From Candidatus Sigynarchaeota archaeon (GTDB taxonomy: Archaea; Asgardarchaeota; Jordarchaeia; Jordarchaeales; Jordarchaeaceae), in the NCBI GenBank assembly GCA_030587505.1, contig JAUQYY010000242.1, positions 1-8,651 on the forward strand: DNA of 8,651 nucleotides, read 5' to 3'. Every line of letters begins with the position of its first letter. Position 1 is the stretch's first letter. Positions 1-6,204 of this stretch are shown one piece after another. The notes beneath the pieces are model-generated. The model ran no database searches and was not told the origin of the DNA. It worked only from the letters and a program-made list of their open reading frames with translations. Both the position numbers and the translations under genes were made by a program.

Positions 1-2
1 TT

Positions 3-647
3 TCTAGAGAAGACCTTAGAGTCAAGGTGAGGAAAACTAAGACAGCCTTTCTCATAATCCTACTGGTGGATTCTAGCAGTTCCATGAACGTTTACGAAAG
101 GATAGAGGCGGCGAAGGGTGCAGCCTACTCGATTTTGAAGGCGTCCTACCCTAAAAGAGACTACGTGGGGATAATAATATTCAAGTCTTCACGAGCAGAG
201 GTTCTCATGCGCCCCACAAGGCACCTCATACTTGGGAAAAGATACCTGAGGGACCTACCCTCAACCGGCAGGACGCCTCTTGCTGCGGGGCTCTACAAAG
301 CCCTTAGGGTCATTGAAAACGAGAGGATAAAAAGCGGACTGACCATACCCATAGTCGTTGTCATCAGTGACGGACACGCGAACGTGCCAATTAACCCCAA
401 AGGAAGCATAGAAGAAGAGCTCAGGGGTGTTTCTAAACTTTTCGCCGATAGAGGCATACACCTAGTAGTCTTGGACACGGAGAGAGTCTCAAGCAGGTTC
501 ACCCCCACGGTTGGCTACATGAGGATGATAGCCGAAAACGCTCAAGGCGCATACTACAAAATAGACGAGGTCACTGCAAGCACCATCGAGAATATCATCC
601 AAAACGAGAAAACATGCATTACAGAAACAATGAAAACAGTTCTTTAG
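3..647 (+). CDS. vWA-domain protein, magnesium chelatase subunit D (ChlD/BchD)-like, 5' partial
   Basis: The reading frame is open from the left edge, so this is the C-terminal part of a longer protein. A GTG at 27 could serve as a start, but upstream codons (REDLRVKVRKTK) look like the charged linker that precedes the vWA domain in ChlD-type proteins, and no SD precedes the GTG. Counting from GTG 27, a complete metal-ion-dependent adhesion site (MIDAS) is visible: DSSSS at 15-19 (D-x-S-x-S), the threonine in GRTPLAAG around 83, and the aspartate of SDG at 115. The phrase around IEAAKGAAYSIL and the GRTPL motif are typical of ChlD/BchD and related cobalt/magnesium chelatase partners. In that family the vWA domain docks on an AAA+ partner and couples ATP hydrolysis to metal insertion into a tetrapyrrole. 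Whether an AAA+ half lies upstream cannot be seen. Chlorophyll synthesis is not implied; cobalamin or F430-type metal insertion, or an unrelated MoxR/vWA role, is possible. It converges on the DUF2070 gene, with 42 bases between the two stops. Confidence 0.8.
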   Translation, partial: SREDLRVKVRKTKTAFLIILLVDSSSSMNVYERIEAAKGAAYSILKASYPKRDYVGIIIFKSSRAEVLMRPTRHLILGKRYLRDLPSTGRTPLAAGLYKALRVIENERIKSGLTIPIVVVISDGHANVPINPKGSIEEELRGVSKLFADRGIHLVVLDTERVSSRFTPTVGYMRMIAENAQGAYYKIDEVTASTIENIIQNEKTCITETMKTVL

Positions 648-689
648 TCCACCGTCTTGGAGTCCACACCAAACCTGAGTGAAAGAGTG

Positions 690-2792
690 TTAGAGTACGA
701 GTATGGACAGAAGTAAGGCTACAAGCCAGTAGATCAGCAGGGCCGCGAGGGCTCGAGGGAAGGCTCTGAGCAGCAGCGTGAAGAAGCGCTCCCCATTCAG
801 TAAGCCCCACACGTTCACACCACTCACTACTCTTTTTACACAGGCTGACACTCTTCGGGGTTTTGAGGCCTCTCTGAGTAGTCTGGCTAGCGTGTTGATT
901 AGGGGTTCGTGAATTTCGCTTCGGGTTCCGAGGGGCCTAAGGAAGAGCAGGTCCTGGTGGGTGTCGCTTGTCATGACGATGACGCCATCTCCGTTGAACC
1001 CGTACCTCCTGAAAAGCTCAACGATTTTTCTTCCCAAGTCGGGTTCAATCGTGTTAGCGTCGATGAGAACATAGGCGTATTTTTCGCCCCCGCCTTCCAG
1101 CTCAAGAACGAAAAGGGTGACCCCGTCTCTTCCTATCTCCTTGGCGAGTTCCCTGTATTCTGATTCCAGGTCCCGCCTGGTTATTTTTGCGCCTGTGAGG
1201 GAGAACCTCTTTTTCTCAGCCTCAAGAACCTTCCTAACTCCTCTCTCCACCAACCCTCTTAGCTCCTCGGTGAGGGAGTCCTCCATGTACAGGGGAGGCT
1301 CATTCCTGTGGGGGTGAAAATGCATGTCGATAATTATGGCGTCTCCTGCACCCGCATCCTTGGCGGCCTCAATGAGATACTTACCAACACCGTAGGAGAT
1401 ATCGCCGTTGCTCCTGCTTGGCAGGTCGCAGAAAATTAGCACCTTCTGGTTCTTGCCATCGCTGAAAGCCTGGCAGAAAACCCTGGCAGCCTCCCCACAC
1501 CCACCGGCGCCCGTCTCAACAAAAACGGGAGAAGCGAACTCAAAGCAGTCACTCTTCTCCTCTCTGAGGCTCACCCGCACGGTTTCCACAACCTTGGATA
1601 TCTCGGAAGCCGACGCTGGGTTAAAGTCATGCGTGCTGGGTGAGTGGGGAACCATAACCAGCCCATAGTCGCTCCTGAGGCTCTCCGAAACCCTGTAAGA
1701 CAGGAGAGAGCCGCAGAAGGAGAGCAGAGGCCCTGGGTGCAGTGAGGGGACAACAATCAGGGACACGTTCCGTCCTTTCTCTTTAAAGGCAATCACACCC
1801 GTCCAGACGCTAACCTTCTCACTGAAATCAGTAAAACCCAGACTCTCAGCCCTCGGAGTGTCTCCGAGAACGTCCAGCGTTACGAGCCTTCGAATGATGT
1901 CAAACTGGCTAGCCCGAAATCTCTTCCCACCGAGGCGGAAAGTCGCCGAGGTTCCCAGAACTATCGCCTCAAAAATAAGAGCCGGAATCAAAACACAGTA
2001 AACCACCGCCGAAACAACATAGGTGGGTGGAGAAACCGCAAGCCAGAACACCCCCACCAAGTACAGGGCGGGAGTCACCGCCAGCGGAATCCTCAGAAAC
2101 CTAACCCTGCCCGGCTGCTCAGTCGCCGAAAGCAGGTAGAAGTAACGAGCACTGACAACCCAGAAAATCCTGTCCACAACATTCGTGCAACCAGTAATGA
2201 ACCCCATAGAGTACAAAACCAGCCCATTCAACCCCTGGTACAGGCCAAAGACTCCGAGAGGGTTCTGAAGCACACCGGGAAAACCGGATACATAGAACCA
2301 AAACAAACTGCTAACAAAATATTTCAGAACAATCAGATCCGTTGCCAACTCCCACATCAATGGGTAAACCAACACCATCAACAGAAACAGGGTAGAAGCG
2401 GTGACAAACGATAACAAGTAAACCCGGTTCCTCACACCAAGCTCAGGAAACACAAAAGAATCCCTCGGCAGCAGGAAACCCCAAAAACAAACATCAACAA
2501 GCACAGTCACAAAGAAAAACACCGGAACAGAAAAAAGAGGCATAACCACAGCCCAGTCAAAAGGGGACAACCTCCCAAGGAAAAGCCACAGAAAAACACC
2601 CTCCGCTACGATGATCGGAAATCCGAGAGGATACTTACAGGGGTAACGATACAAAACCTTGTACAAGCCCAGAAAAAATGACCGCATAACAGCAACCCAG
2701 CTACAAGCTGTGACAAAACACAAGCGAACCAGTTCACTAGTAAGGCGCCATCCCTTTTTAAACTTTTGAAAAGTCCAACGCCAAACATCCAT
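690..2792 (-). CDS. DUF2070 family polytopic membrane protein (possible lipid hydrolase)
   Basis: A 700-residue protein. Hydrophobic segments lie at about 58-77, 81-105, 124-147, 155-172, 188-205, 238-255 and 257-279, followed by a soluble region (about 290-650) and a final membrane helix at about 680-700. The soluble part carries histidine/aspartate motifs characteristic of DUF2070: HPGP at 352-355, PHSPSTHDFNP at 382-392, DMHFHPHRNEP at 489-499, and TSDTHQD at 608-614. These could form a metal site (inference). From memory, the matching archaeal orthologous group is described as a predicted membrane lipid hydrolase of the neutral ceramidase superfamily; the activity is not established. The SCP2 protein gene lies 99 bases upstream on the same strand, fitting a lipid-related operon. 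The start is uncertain: ATG 2792 has no clear SD, a TATA-like GTTTAAAAAGG lies inside the frame at about 2754-2764, and an in-frame ATG at 2687 (residue 36) precedes the first sure membrane helix. Codon flavour changes within the gene: A/C-ended near its 3' end, G/T-ended near its 5' end. Confidence 0.85.
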   Translation of the reverse strand: MDVWRWTFQKFKKGWRLTSELVRLCFVTACSWVAVMRSFFLGLYKVLYRYPCKYPLGFPIIVAEGVFLWLFLGRLSPFDWAVVMPLFSVPVFFFVTVLVDVCFWGFLLPRDSFVFPELGVRNRVYLLSFVTASTLFLLMVLVYPLMWELATDLIVLKYFVSSLFWFYVSGFPGVLQNPLGVFGLYQGLNGLVLYSMGFITGCTNVVDRIFWVVSARYFYLLSATEQPGRVRFLRIPLAVTPALYLVGVFWLAVSPPTYVVSAVVYCVLIPALIFEAIVLGTSATFRLGGKRFRASQFDIIRRLVTLDVLGDTPRAESLGFTDFSEKVSVWTGVIAFKEKGRNVSLIVVPSLHPGPLLSFCGSLLSYRVSESLRSDYGLVMVPHSPSTHDFNPASASEISKVVETVRVSLREEKSDCFEFASPVFVETGAGGCGEAARVFCQAFSDGKNQKVLIFCDLPSRSNGDISYGVGKYLIEAAKDAGAGDAIIIDMHFHPHRNEPPLYMEDSLTEELRGLVERGVRKVLEAEKKRFSLTGAKITRRDLESEYRELAKEIGRDGVTLFVLELEGGGEKYAYVLIDANTIEPDLGRKIVELFRRYGFNGDGVIVMTSDTHQDLLFLRPLGTRSEIHEPLINTLARLLREASKPRRVSACVKRVVSGVNVWGLLNGERFFTLLLRAFPRALAALLIYWLVALLLSILVL

Positions 2793-2891
2793 GAAGAAGC
2801 CAAAACACTACCAAAAAACAACACCACAAAAAGATGAAACACACTCGGAAGAGGGTTTATCACCCAGCCAAACGGCGGCGAAGAGAACAAC

Positions 2892-3401
2892 CTAGATTTT
2901 CGCTTCATTCATCTTCCTAAGTGCTTCTTGAAGACCGTACTTCTCGGCGATGTGAACCCTCGCCTTCTTATACGCACTACTCATCGCAGGAATCACTGGT
3001 CTAAACTTGGCCAACTCCGTAAGGGAGCCCTTCACCTTAGCCTTACGCAGTAACATAACCTTCAGCGGAGAAACCCTCTGAGTCATCACACCATCAAACA
3101 CCAGCGTATCCGAAGAAACCATCAAATCCGGCTTATTAACCAAATCATCCCAGTGAACCACAGCCTCCCCCTCAGGAGTAAGTTCCACATCAAACACCAA
3201 GTCCACATCCCTAACCTCAAACCGGTAAACCTTACGCTCACCACCCGTAATGGACCTTATCCGCTCCTTAAACTCGGGCTCCCGATTGTTAAACACAACA
3301 GCCATTACGTCAACCATCTCCCTCACAATATCTCTCGTCACACCTTCAACCACCAAAACAACACCACCTGCAAAGCCAACCATTACCAAAACAACAAACA
3401 T
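2892..3401 (-). CDS. SCP2 sterol-binding-domain-like lipid-binding protein
   Basis: A 169-residue protein. Residues about 45-145 resemble the SCP2 (sterol carrier protein 2) fold: a strand-rich region (YRFEVRDVDLVFDVEL, 59-74), then KPDLMVSSDTLVFDG (90-104), then SPLKVMLLRKAKVKGSL (111-127), the usual 'low-level x-K-I-K-G' strand before the C-terminal helix. SCP2 domains bind lipids or acyl chains in a hydrophobic tunnel. As called, residues 2-18 are uncharged and look like a membrane anchor. However, this stretch is encoded by extremely G/T-rich DNA, which gives V, G, F and L by composition alone, so the anchor may be an artefact of too long a start. No SD precedes ATG 3401. A TATA-like TATTATTAA around 3412-3420 would place transcription start near 3390, favouring the ATG at 3383 or the GTG at 3341. 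It is divergent from the RuBisCO-like gene (175 bases between starts) and probably co-transcribed with the downstream DUF2070 gene. Confidence 0.75.
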   Translation of the reverse strand: MFVVLVMVGFAGGVVLVVEGVTRDIVREMVDVMAVVFNNREPEFKERIRSITGGERKVYRFEVRDVDLVFDVELTPEGEAVVHWDDLVNKPDLMVSSDTLVFDGVMTQRVSPLKVMLLRKAKVKGSLTELAKFRPVIPAMSSAYKKARVHIAEKYGLQEALRKMNEAKI

Positions 3402-3522
3402 AGAAACCGTCGTTAATAATAGTACCCCAACACCCTAAAAAATCATACCCCAAAACCTGAGAACACGAACAACAAACCATAAAAACAAACCCCCAATACA
3501 GAAACACCACACCATTAAAGAA

Positions 3523-3533
3523 ACTTTAAAAGA
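3523..3533 (+). promoter_or_regulatory. Archaeal TATA box with BRE for the RuBisCO-like gene
   Basis: ACTTTAAAAGA is a good archaeal TATA box. It is preceded by the purine-rich AAAGAA at 3517-3522, resembling a TFB-recognition element (BRE). A transcription start about 25 bases downstream (near 3553) would leave a leader of about 24 bases containing the SD. The position fits; no experimental evidence is available. Confidence 0.55.
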
Positions 3534-3563
3534 CTCCGTAACCACGAATTAAATTGGAACACT

Positions 3564-3568
3564 GGAGG
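3564..3568 (+). promoter_or_regulatory. Shine-Dalgarno GGAGG of the RuBisCO-like gene
   Basis: GGAGG lies 8 bases before ATG 3577 and fixes this start. It is one of the clearest ribosome-binding sites in the window, which argues that the interrupted gene was, or still is, actively translated. Confidence 0.8.
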
Positions 3569-3576
3569 AAAAAAGA

Positions 3577-4551
3577 ATGGGCGAAGAAGATTACGAATTA
3601 CTAACAACACCCGAAGCACTCCCCGAAGGCGTAGACCCCGAAGAATACATAATAGCAACCTACTACGCGGTCATGCCGTCATTCCTAGACGGATACACAC
3701 TAGGCCAAGTAGCAGCACTAGAACAAAGCACCGGAACATGGACACCTGTACCCAAAGAAACACCAGAAGTAAGAAAGAAACACGCAGCCCGAGTAGTAGC
3801 AGCGTTCGAAATCCCACCCTACCAGTGGCAGGTACCAAAAACAGACGAAAGACACTGGATACTACAAATCGCATTCCCCATAATAAACCTCGGCGAACCA
3901 AACCTACCCCTACTCCTAAGCACAGTAGTCGGAAACATATCAGCAGGCGGAAAAATAAAACTACTCGACCTCAAATTCCCCAAAAAATGGGTACAAGGAT
4001 TCAAAGGACCAAAATTCGGAATACAAGGACTAAGAAAAATACTCAAAATCCCGAAAAGACCCATACTCAACAACATGATTAAACCCTGCGTCTACTCACC
4101 CCCCGAAATAGGAGCAGAACTCGCATACGAAGTCGCAGCGGGAGGAGTAGACTTCGTCAAAGACGACGAACTACTAGCAGACATGCCACTAAACAGAGTA
4201 GAAGACCGACTAGTAAAATTCCTAGAAGCACTCGACAAAGCAAGCGAAGAAAAAGGAGAACCAACACTCTACACAGTAAACATAACAGACCGACCCAAAA
4301 AGGTACTGGAAATCGCGGACAAAGCAATAGATCTAGGAGCCAACGCACTCATGGTCAACATCATAACAGTAGGATACGAAACCTTCCGAGAACTAGCAGA
4401 AGACCCCAGCATCAACGTTCCAATACTGGCACACACAGACTACGCAGCAGTCCACTACGCACCAGAATACTACGGAGTCGACGCCAGACTCATACTAGGA
4501 AAGTTCTGCAGACTGGCGGGAGCAGACATCGAGGTATATGTAGCAGCATAA
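3577..4551 (+). CDS. RuBisCO-like protein (form IV type), N-terminal part ending at an in-frame TAA
   Basis: These 324 codons cover the N-terminal domain and about the first six strands of the alpha/beta barrel of a RuBisCO large-subunit homologue. Landmarks (spinach numbering in brackets): E49 (E60), T54-W55 in STGTWTPV (T65-W66), N120 in VVGNIS (N123), K169 in MIKP (K175), and K195-D196-D197-E198 in FVKDDE (carbamylated K201, D203, E204). So the metal-activation site is intact. Other catalytic residues differ: K177 is C171, R295 is T287 (after the retained H286), and H327 is a hydrophobic residue in GADIEVY. This pattern points to a RuBisCO-like protein rather than a CO2-fixing enzyme; known members act as enolases, isomerases or transcarboxylases in methionine-salvage or sugar-acid routes. 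The frame stops at TAA 4549-4551, then continues in the same frame into the missing C-terminal half (to 4911). Whole length would be about 444 codons, near normal for the family. Third codon positions here are almost all A or C, unlike the second half. Interrupted gene, sequencing or assembly error, recoding and a genuine split are all possible. Confidence 0.85.
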   Translation: MGEEDYELLTTPEALPEGVDPEEYIIATYYAVMPSFLDGYTLGQVAALEQSTGTWTPVPKETPEVRKKHAARVVAAFEIPPYQWQVPKTDERHWILQIAFPIINLGEPNLPLLLSTVVGNISAGGKIKLLDLKFPKKWVQGFKGPKFGIQGLRKILKIPKRPILNNMIKPCVYSPPEIGAELAYEVAAGGVDFVKDDELLADMPLNRVEDRLVKFLEALDKASEEKGEPTLYTVNITDRPKKVLEIADKAIDLGANALMVNIITVGYETFRELAEDPSINVPILAHTDYAAVHYAPEYYGVDARLILGKFCRLAGADIEVYVAA

Positions 4552-4560
4552 CGCTGTTAT
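4540..4560 (+). other. 21-base hairpin insert carrying the in-frame stop, between TAT codons
   Basis: TAGCAGC (4541-4547) pairs with GCTGTTA (4553-4559), seven pairs with one G-U. The loop is ATAAC (4548-4552) and contains the in-frame TAA. The 21 bases 4540-4560 sit between two copies of TAT (4537-4539 and 4558-4560). Removing them joins ...GADIEVY directly to SPNPAPYGKAP..., in frame and close to the usual RuBisCO-like loop-6 sequence. If the consensus is VYPAPYGKAP, the insert would instead be 30 bases (4540-4569), also a multiple of three. The position is loop 6, a flexible lid in which an insert would be tolerated. An outer TATA/TATA pairing (4535-4538 with 4558-4561) makes it vaguely like an archaeal bulge-helix-bulge intron, but the bulges are not the standard 3 bases each. 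Confidence 0.6.
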
Positions 4561-4593
4561 AGCCCAAACCCTGCTCCCTATGGGAAGGCGCCT

Positions 4594-4911
4594 ATGATTA
4601 AGGAGACCTATATGCAGGTTTGGCGTGAGTTGACGTTTCCGTTCTACCATTTGAAGCCAACGACTCCTATGCCTGCCGGCGGGATTATTGTTCAGAATGT
4701 TCCTCAGATTGCGGCGGATATTGGTTTTGACTTTGTTGTAGGTGTGGGCGGTGCTATGCACGCTCACCCTGATGGCCCTCGCGCTGGTGCGACTGCTTTC
4801 CGCCAGGCTATTGACGCTGTGATGCAGGGGATTCCTCTGGAGAAGTACGCAGAGGATCATAAGGAGCTTGGCCGCGCTTTGGGCACCTGGGAGTCAAGTA
4901 AGATCTTGTAA
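4594..4911 (+). CDS. RuBisCO-like protein, C-terminal part (same frame, after the stop)
   Basis: This carries the last barrel strands of the same protein family. The coding signal starts just after the stop, with PNPAPYGKAP at 4564-4593, so the real family sequence begins before the ATG at 4594. Motifs: FPFYHLKPTTPMPAGGI (the GG pair corresponds to spinach G380-G381, while S379 is alanine), then VVGVGGAMHAHPDGPRAGA (the phosphate-binding GG of spinach 403-404), then AFRQAIDAVMQGI. It lies in the same frame as the N-terminal part and needs only removal or read-through of the TAA at 4549. Independent translation is conceivable: GGAG at 4602-4605 is six bases before an in-frame ATG at 4612, though that start would lose the loop-6 region. 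Third positions are mainly G or T here (15 of 20 codons in 4621-4680), opposite to the first half. Without the N-terminal part it cannot hold a full active site. Confidence 0.75.
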   Translation: MIKETYMQVWRELTFPFYHLKPTTPMPAGGIIVQNVPQIAADIGFDFVVGVGGAMHAHPDGPRAGATAFRQAIDAVMQGIPLEKYAEDHKELGRALGTWESSKIL

Positions 4912-4930
4912 ATGGGGGTTTGGCTTCGTT

Positions 4931-4951
4931 TCCTCTTTATCTTCTTTTTTT
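4931..4951 (+). terminator. Pyrimidine/T-rich terminator after the RuBisCO-like gene
   Basis: A C/T tract ends in seven T residues (4945-4951), about 20-40 bases after the TAA at 4911. Archaeal transcription often ends at such T-runs without a hairpin. The whole gap is T-rich, so the specificity of this call is modest. Confidence 0.45.
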
Positions 4952-5049
4952 GATTCCGTGAATGGATTACGATTCTTGAAGTGTTTTCCCTTTCCGTTAC
5001 GTGTTTCTTTCTATTTCAATAGTTTTGGAATATTTCTTTTCGTTGGATG

Positions 5050-5063
5050 GGAAAGAATAAATA
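5050..5063 (+). promoter_or_regulatory. TATA/BRE-like promoter for the DUF6125-like gene
   Basis: GGAAAGAATAAATA combines a BRE-like GGAAAG with an A/T-rich TATA element (AATAAATA, 5056-5063). Transcription would begin near 5085, giving a short leader if ATG 5100 is the start and ruling out the GTG at 5085. The surroundings are A/T-rich, so confidence is moderate. Confidence 0.45.
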
Positions 5064-5099
5064 CCGAGTTTTTTAATTGGAGGAGTGTGTGGTGAACTA

Positions 5100-5615
5100 A
5101 TGGTTGAAGGGTTGAGTGGAATGTTAGAGGATTGTAAGTTGGATAAGGATACTACTATTAAGCTGCTTCAGGGAGCGTACGTCGCCATTGACGGATTGTG
5201 GTTCATGAGCGTTGAGAAGGCCCACGGTTATGATGAGGCTCTCAAAATGGACCTTGAGGTCTGGAGCAGCTGGGTTCAGATTCTCTGTAAAAGAATAAAG
5301 CGTGTGACCGGAATCGAGGGAGACGACCTGCTCTCGATTGTGAAGGTGATCAAGTTCGCGAGTGAAATCGAAGGGTCAGACTTCGAAGTGGTTGAAATGG
5401 GTGATAACAGAGCGGTGCTGCGCTGCGCGAACTGCCGCTGGTACGAGAACCTCAAGAAGGCGGGTAGGACGGACCGTGTTCCCTGCGACGAGATTGAGGA
5501 AGCGATATGGCTCTCCTTCGCCAAGGCGCTCAACCCTAAGATGCAGGTGAAGCAGCTGAAATCCATACCGAGAGGCGATGAGAGCTGCGACTTCTTGGTA
5601 GAAATCAAGGAATAG
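5100..5615 (+). CDS. DUF6125 / ATC-hydrolase-like small cysteine-rich protein
   Basis: A 171-residue soluble protein. The N-terminal half holds AIDGLWFMSVEKAHGYDEAL (29-48) followed by DLEVWSSW, a pattern I associate with DUF6125-type archaeal proteins. The C-terminal half has CANCRWYENLKKAGR (109-123), PCDEIEEAIWLSFAKALNP (128-146) and a final RGDESCDFLVEI. This resembles the ATC-hydrolase (L-2-amino-thiazoline-4-carboxylate hydrolase) family, where cysteines near these places are conserved. Cysteines at 12, 63, 109, 112, 129 and 163 could bind metal or a cofactor; no function is established. ATG 5100 was chosen because GGTGA (5091-5095) is a good partial SD four bases before it. An in-frame GTG at 5085 would extend it by five residues, but it overlaps the GGAGG at 5079-5083. 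It runs in the same direction as the RuBisCO-like gene but has its own promoter and a 188-base gap, so it is probably a separate unit. It converges with the aspartic-protease gene. Confidence 0.75.
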   Translation: MVEGLSGMLEDCKLDKDTTIKLLQGAYVAIDGLWFMSVEKAHGYDEALKMDLEVWSSWVQILCKRIKRVTGIEGDDLLSIVKVIKFASEIEGSDFEVVEMGDNRAVLRCANCRWYENLKKAGRTDRVPCDEIEEAIWLSFAKALNPKMQVKQLKSIPRGDESCDFLVEIKE

Positions 5616-5639
5616 AAACACACAACCACAAAGCTGCGG

Positions 5640-5708
5640 GAACAGTGTATCGGAACCTCGAACAGCGTGTTTTAACGCCGTTAAACTGTCCTGCCGTATA
5701 GGACACGC
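5640..5708. repeat. Palindrome cluster between convergent genes
   Basis: This starts with a direct repeat, GAACAGTGTAT (5640-5650) and GAACAGCGTGT (5660-5670), exactly 20 bases apart. A near-perfect palindrome follows: TTTAACG, C, CGTTAAA (5671-5685). Next comes TGTCCT, seven bases, AGGACA (5687-5705). An outer GCGTGT (5665-5670) can pair with ACACGC (5703-5708), enclosing both hairpins in a three-way-junction-like fold, although its last pairs compete with the second hairpin. No T-run follows on either strand, so a plain intrinsic terminator is not obvious. It lies between the stops at 5615 (+) and 5779 (-), a place for a two-way transcription barrier or a protein-binding site. Confidence 0.6.
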
Positions 5709-5709
5709 C

Positions 5710-5781
5710 CCTATGGTGCCTCGCAGAGCGCAATGGAGAGAGTGTGACTGTTTCGATTTTCGGATTTCCTAGTGGTGCCTA
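5710..5781. repeat. Short direct repeat CCTA(G)TGGTGCCT
   Basis: CCTATGGTGCCT (5710-5721) and CCTAGTGGTGCCT (5769-5781) differ by one inserted G and lie 59 bases apart. The second copy runs into the 3' end of the aspartic-protease gene. It is too short to call an attachment site. Confidence 0.35.
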
Positions 5782-6204
5782 CTTCGTGGATATTGTTATT
5801 TTTCTTTTTGGTCCGTCTAGGATTGTTACTAGGTTTTCGAGGAGTCGTCGGCCCACGAGTGGTTCGTGGCATCTTTCGTGAGCGTCTACTTCGACCTGTT
5901 TTTCTATTATTCCCGGGATTTCCACTATTCCTAAGGCGGTGCATAGTCTGAGTCTTTCGCCTGAGAATGTTTCGGTGGTTTCGATTAGGTCTGGTGGAAT
6001 CTCGAAGCTGTCAAGTTTCAGCTCGTGAAAGACGTTTGTGGGTATGATTAGGTAGCCGTCGAATCCAGTGTCAACCATCGCGTTGAGGGTGCCCTTACTG
6101 GGATATCTTGAGCTTCTTTCAAGATTGTAGACTGCAATTTTGATGTAGGGTGCTGGAACTTCTGAGACGGTTGGAGTCGCGTAATTCCAGGTTTTTTCCG
6201 TCAC
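5779..6204 (-). CDS. Retropepsin-like (clan AA) aspartic protease domain protein
   Basis: A 141-residue protein with the two signatures of single-domain retropepsin-type aspartic proteases. NAMVDTGFDGYLIIP (41-55) holds the catalytic D-T-G at 45-47. EPLVGRRLLENLVTILDG (114-131) matches the C-terminal hydrophobic-hydrophobic-glycine motif followed by a strand. With one DTG per chain it should act as a homodimer. No signal peptide or membrane segment is visible, so it is probably cytoplasmic. The start is GTG 6204, which overlaps the upstream TGA stop by GTGA (6201-6204). A GGGAGG (6212-6217) lies eight bases ahead, inside the upstream gene. This strict coupling implies that the two proteins are made in fixed proportion and work together. 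The target is unknown; the partner RHH protein is an obvious candidate substrate (inference). A loss-of-activity fold used only for binding cannot be excluded. Confidence 0.8.
   Translation of the reverse strand: MTEKTWNYATPTVSEVPAPYIKIAVYNLERSSRYPSKGTLNAMVDTGFDGYLIIPTNVFHELKLDSFEIPPDLIETTETFSGERLRLCTALGIVEIPGIIEKQVEVDAHERCHEPLVGRRLLENLVTILDGPKRKITISTK

Noticed and set aside
2606..2908. 100-codon - strand frame covering the DUF2070 N-terminus
   Set aside because: It overlaps the DUF2070 gene in another frame, shows no family features, and its hydrophobicity follows from base composition.
3153..3438. Two + strand frames (3153-3416, 3250-3438) opposite the SCP2 gene
   Set aside because: The Asn/Thr/His-rich low-complexity translations come from A/C-rich DNA; there is no SD and no family resemblance.
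3671..4348. Long hydrophobic open frames on the - strand opposite the RuBisCO-like gene (3671-3901, 4157-4348)
   Set aside because: The complementary strand is extremely T/G-rich, which yields Leu/Val/Phe-rich translations by composition. There is no SD, and the + strand carries a recognised protein family.
4540..4560. Pyrrolysine or selenocysteine recoding at the RuBisCO-like stop
   Set aside because: The codon is TAA, not TAG or TGA, and the residues around it (VAA before, RC after) look like inserted sequence rather than a conserved active-site position.
4531..4565. Canonical bulge-helix-bulge intron
   Set aside because: A TATA/TATA helix flanked by bulges can be drawn, but the bulges are about 4 and 1-2 bases instead of 3 and 3, and the cut needed to keep frame does not fall exactly in them. 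Kept only as a weak option.
4200..4900. Replication origin at the skew switch
   Set aside because: The switch direction fits an origin, but there is no orc1/cdc6 gene, no origin-box repeats, and the skew flips several more times in the window.
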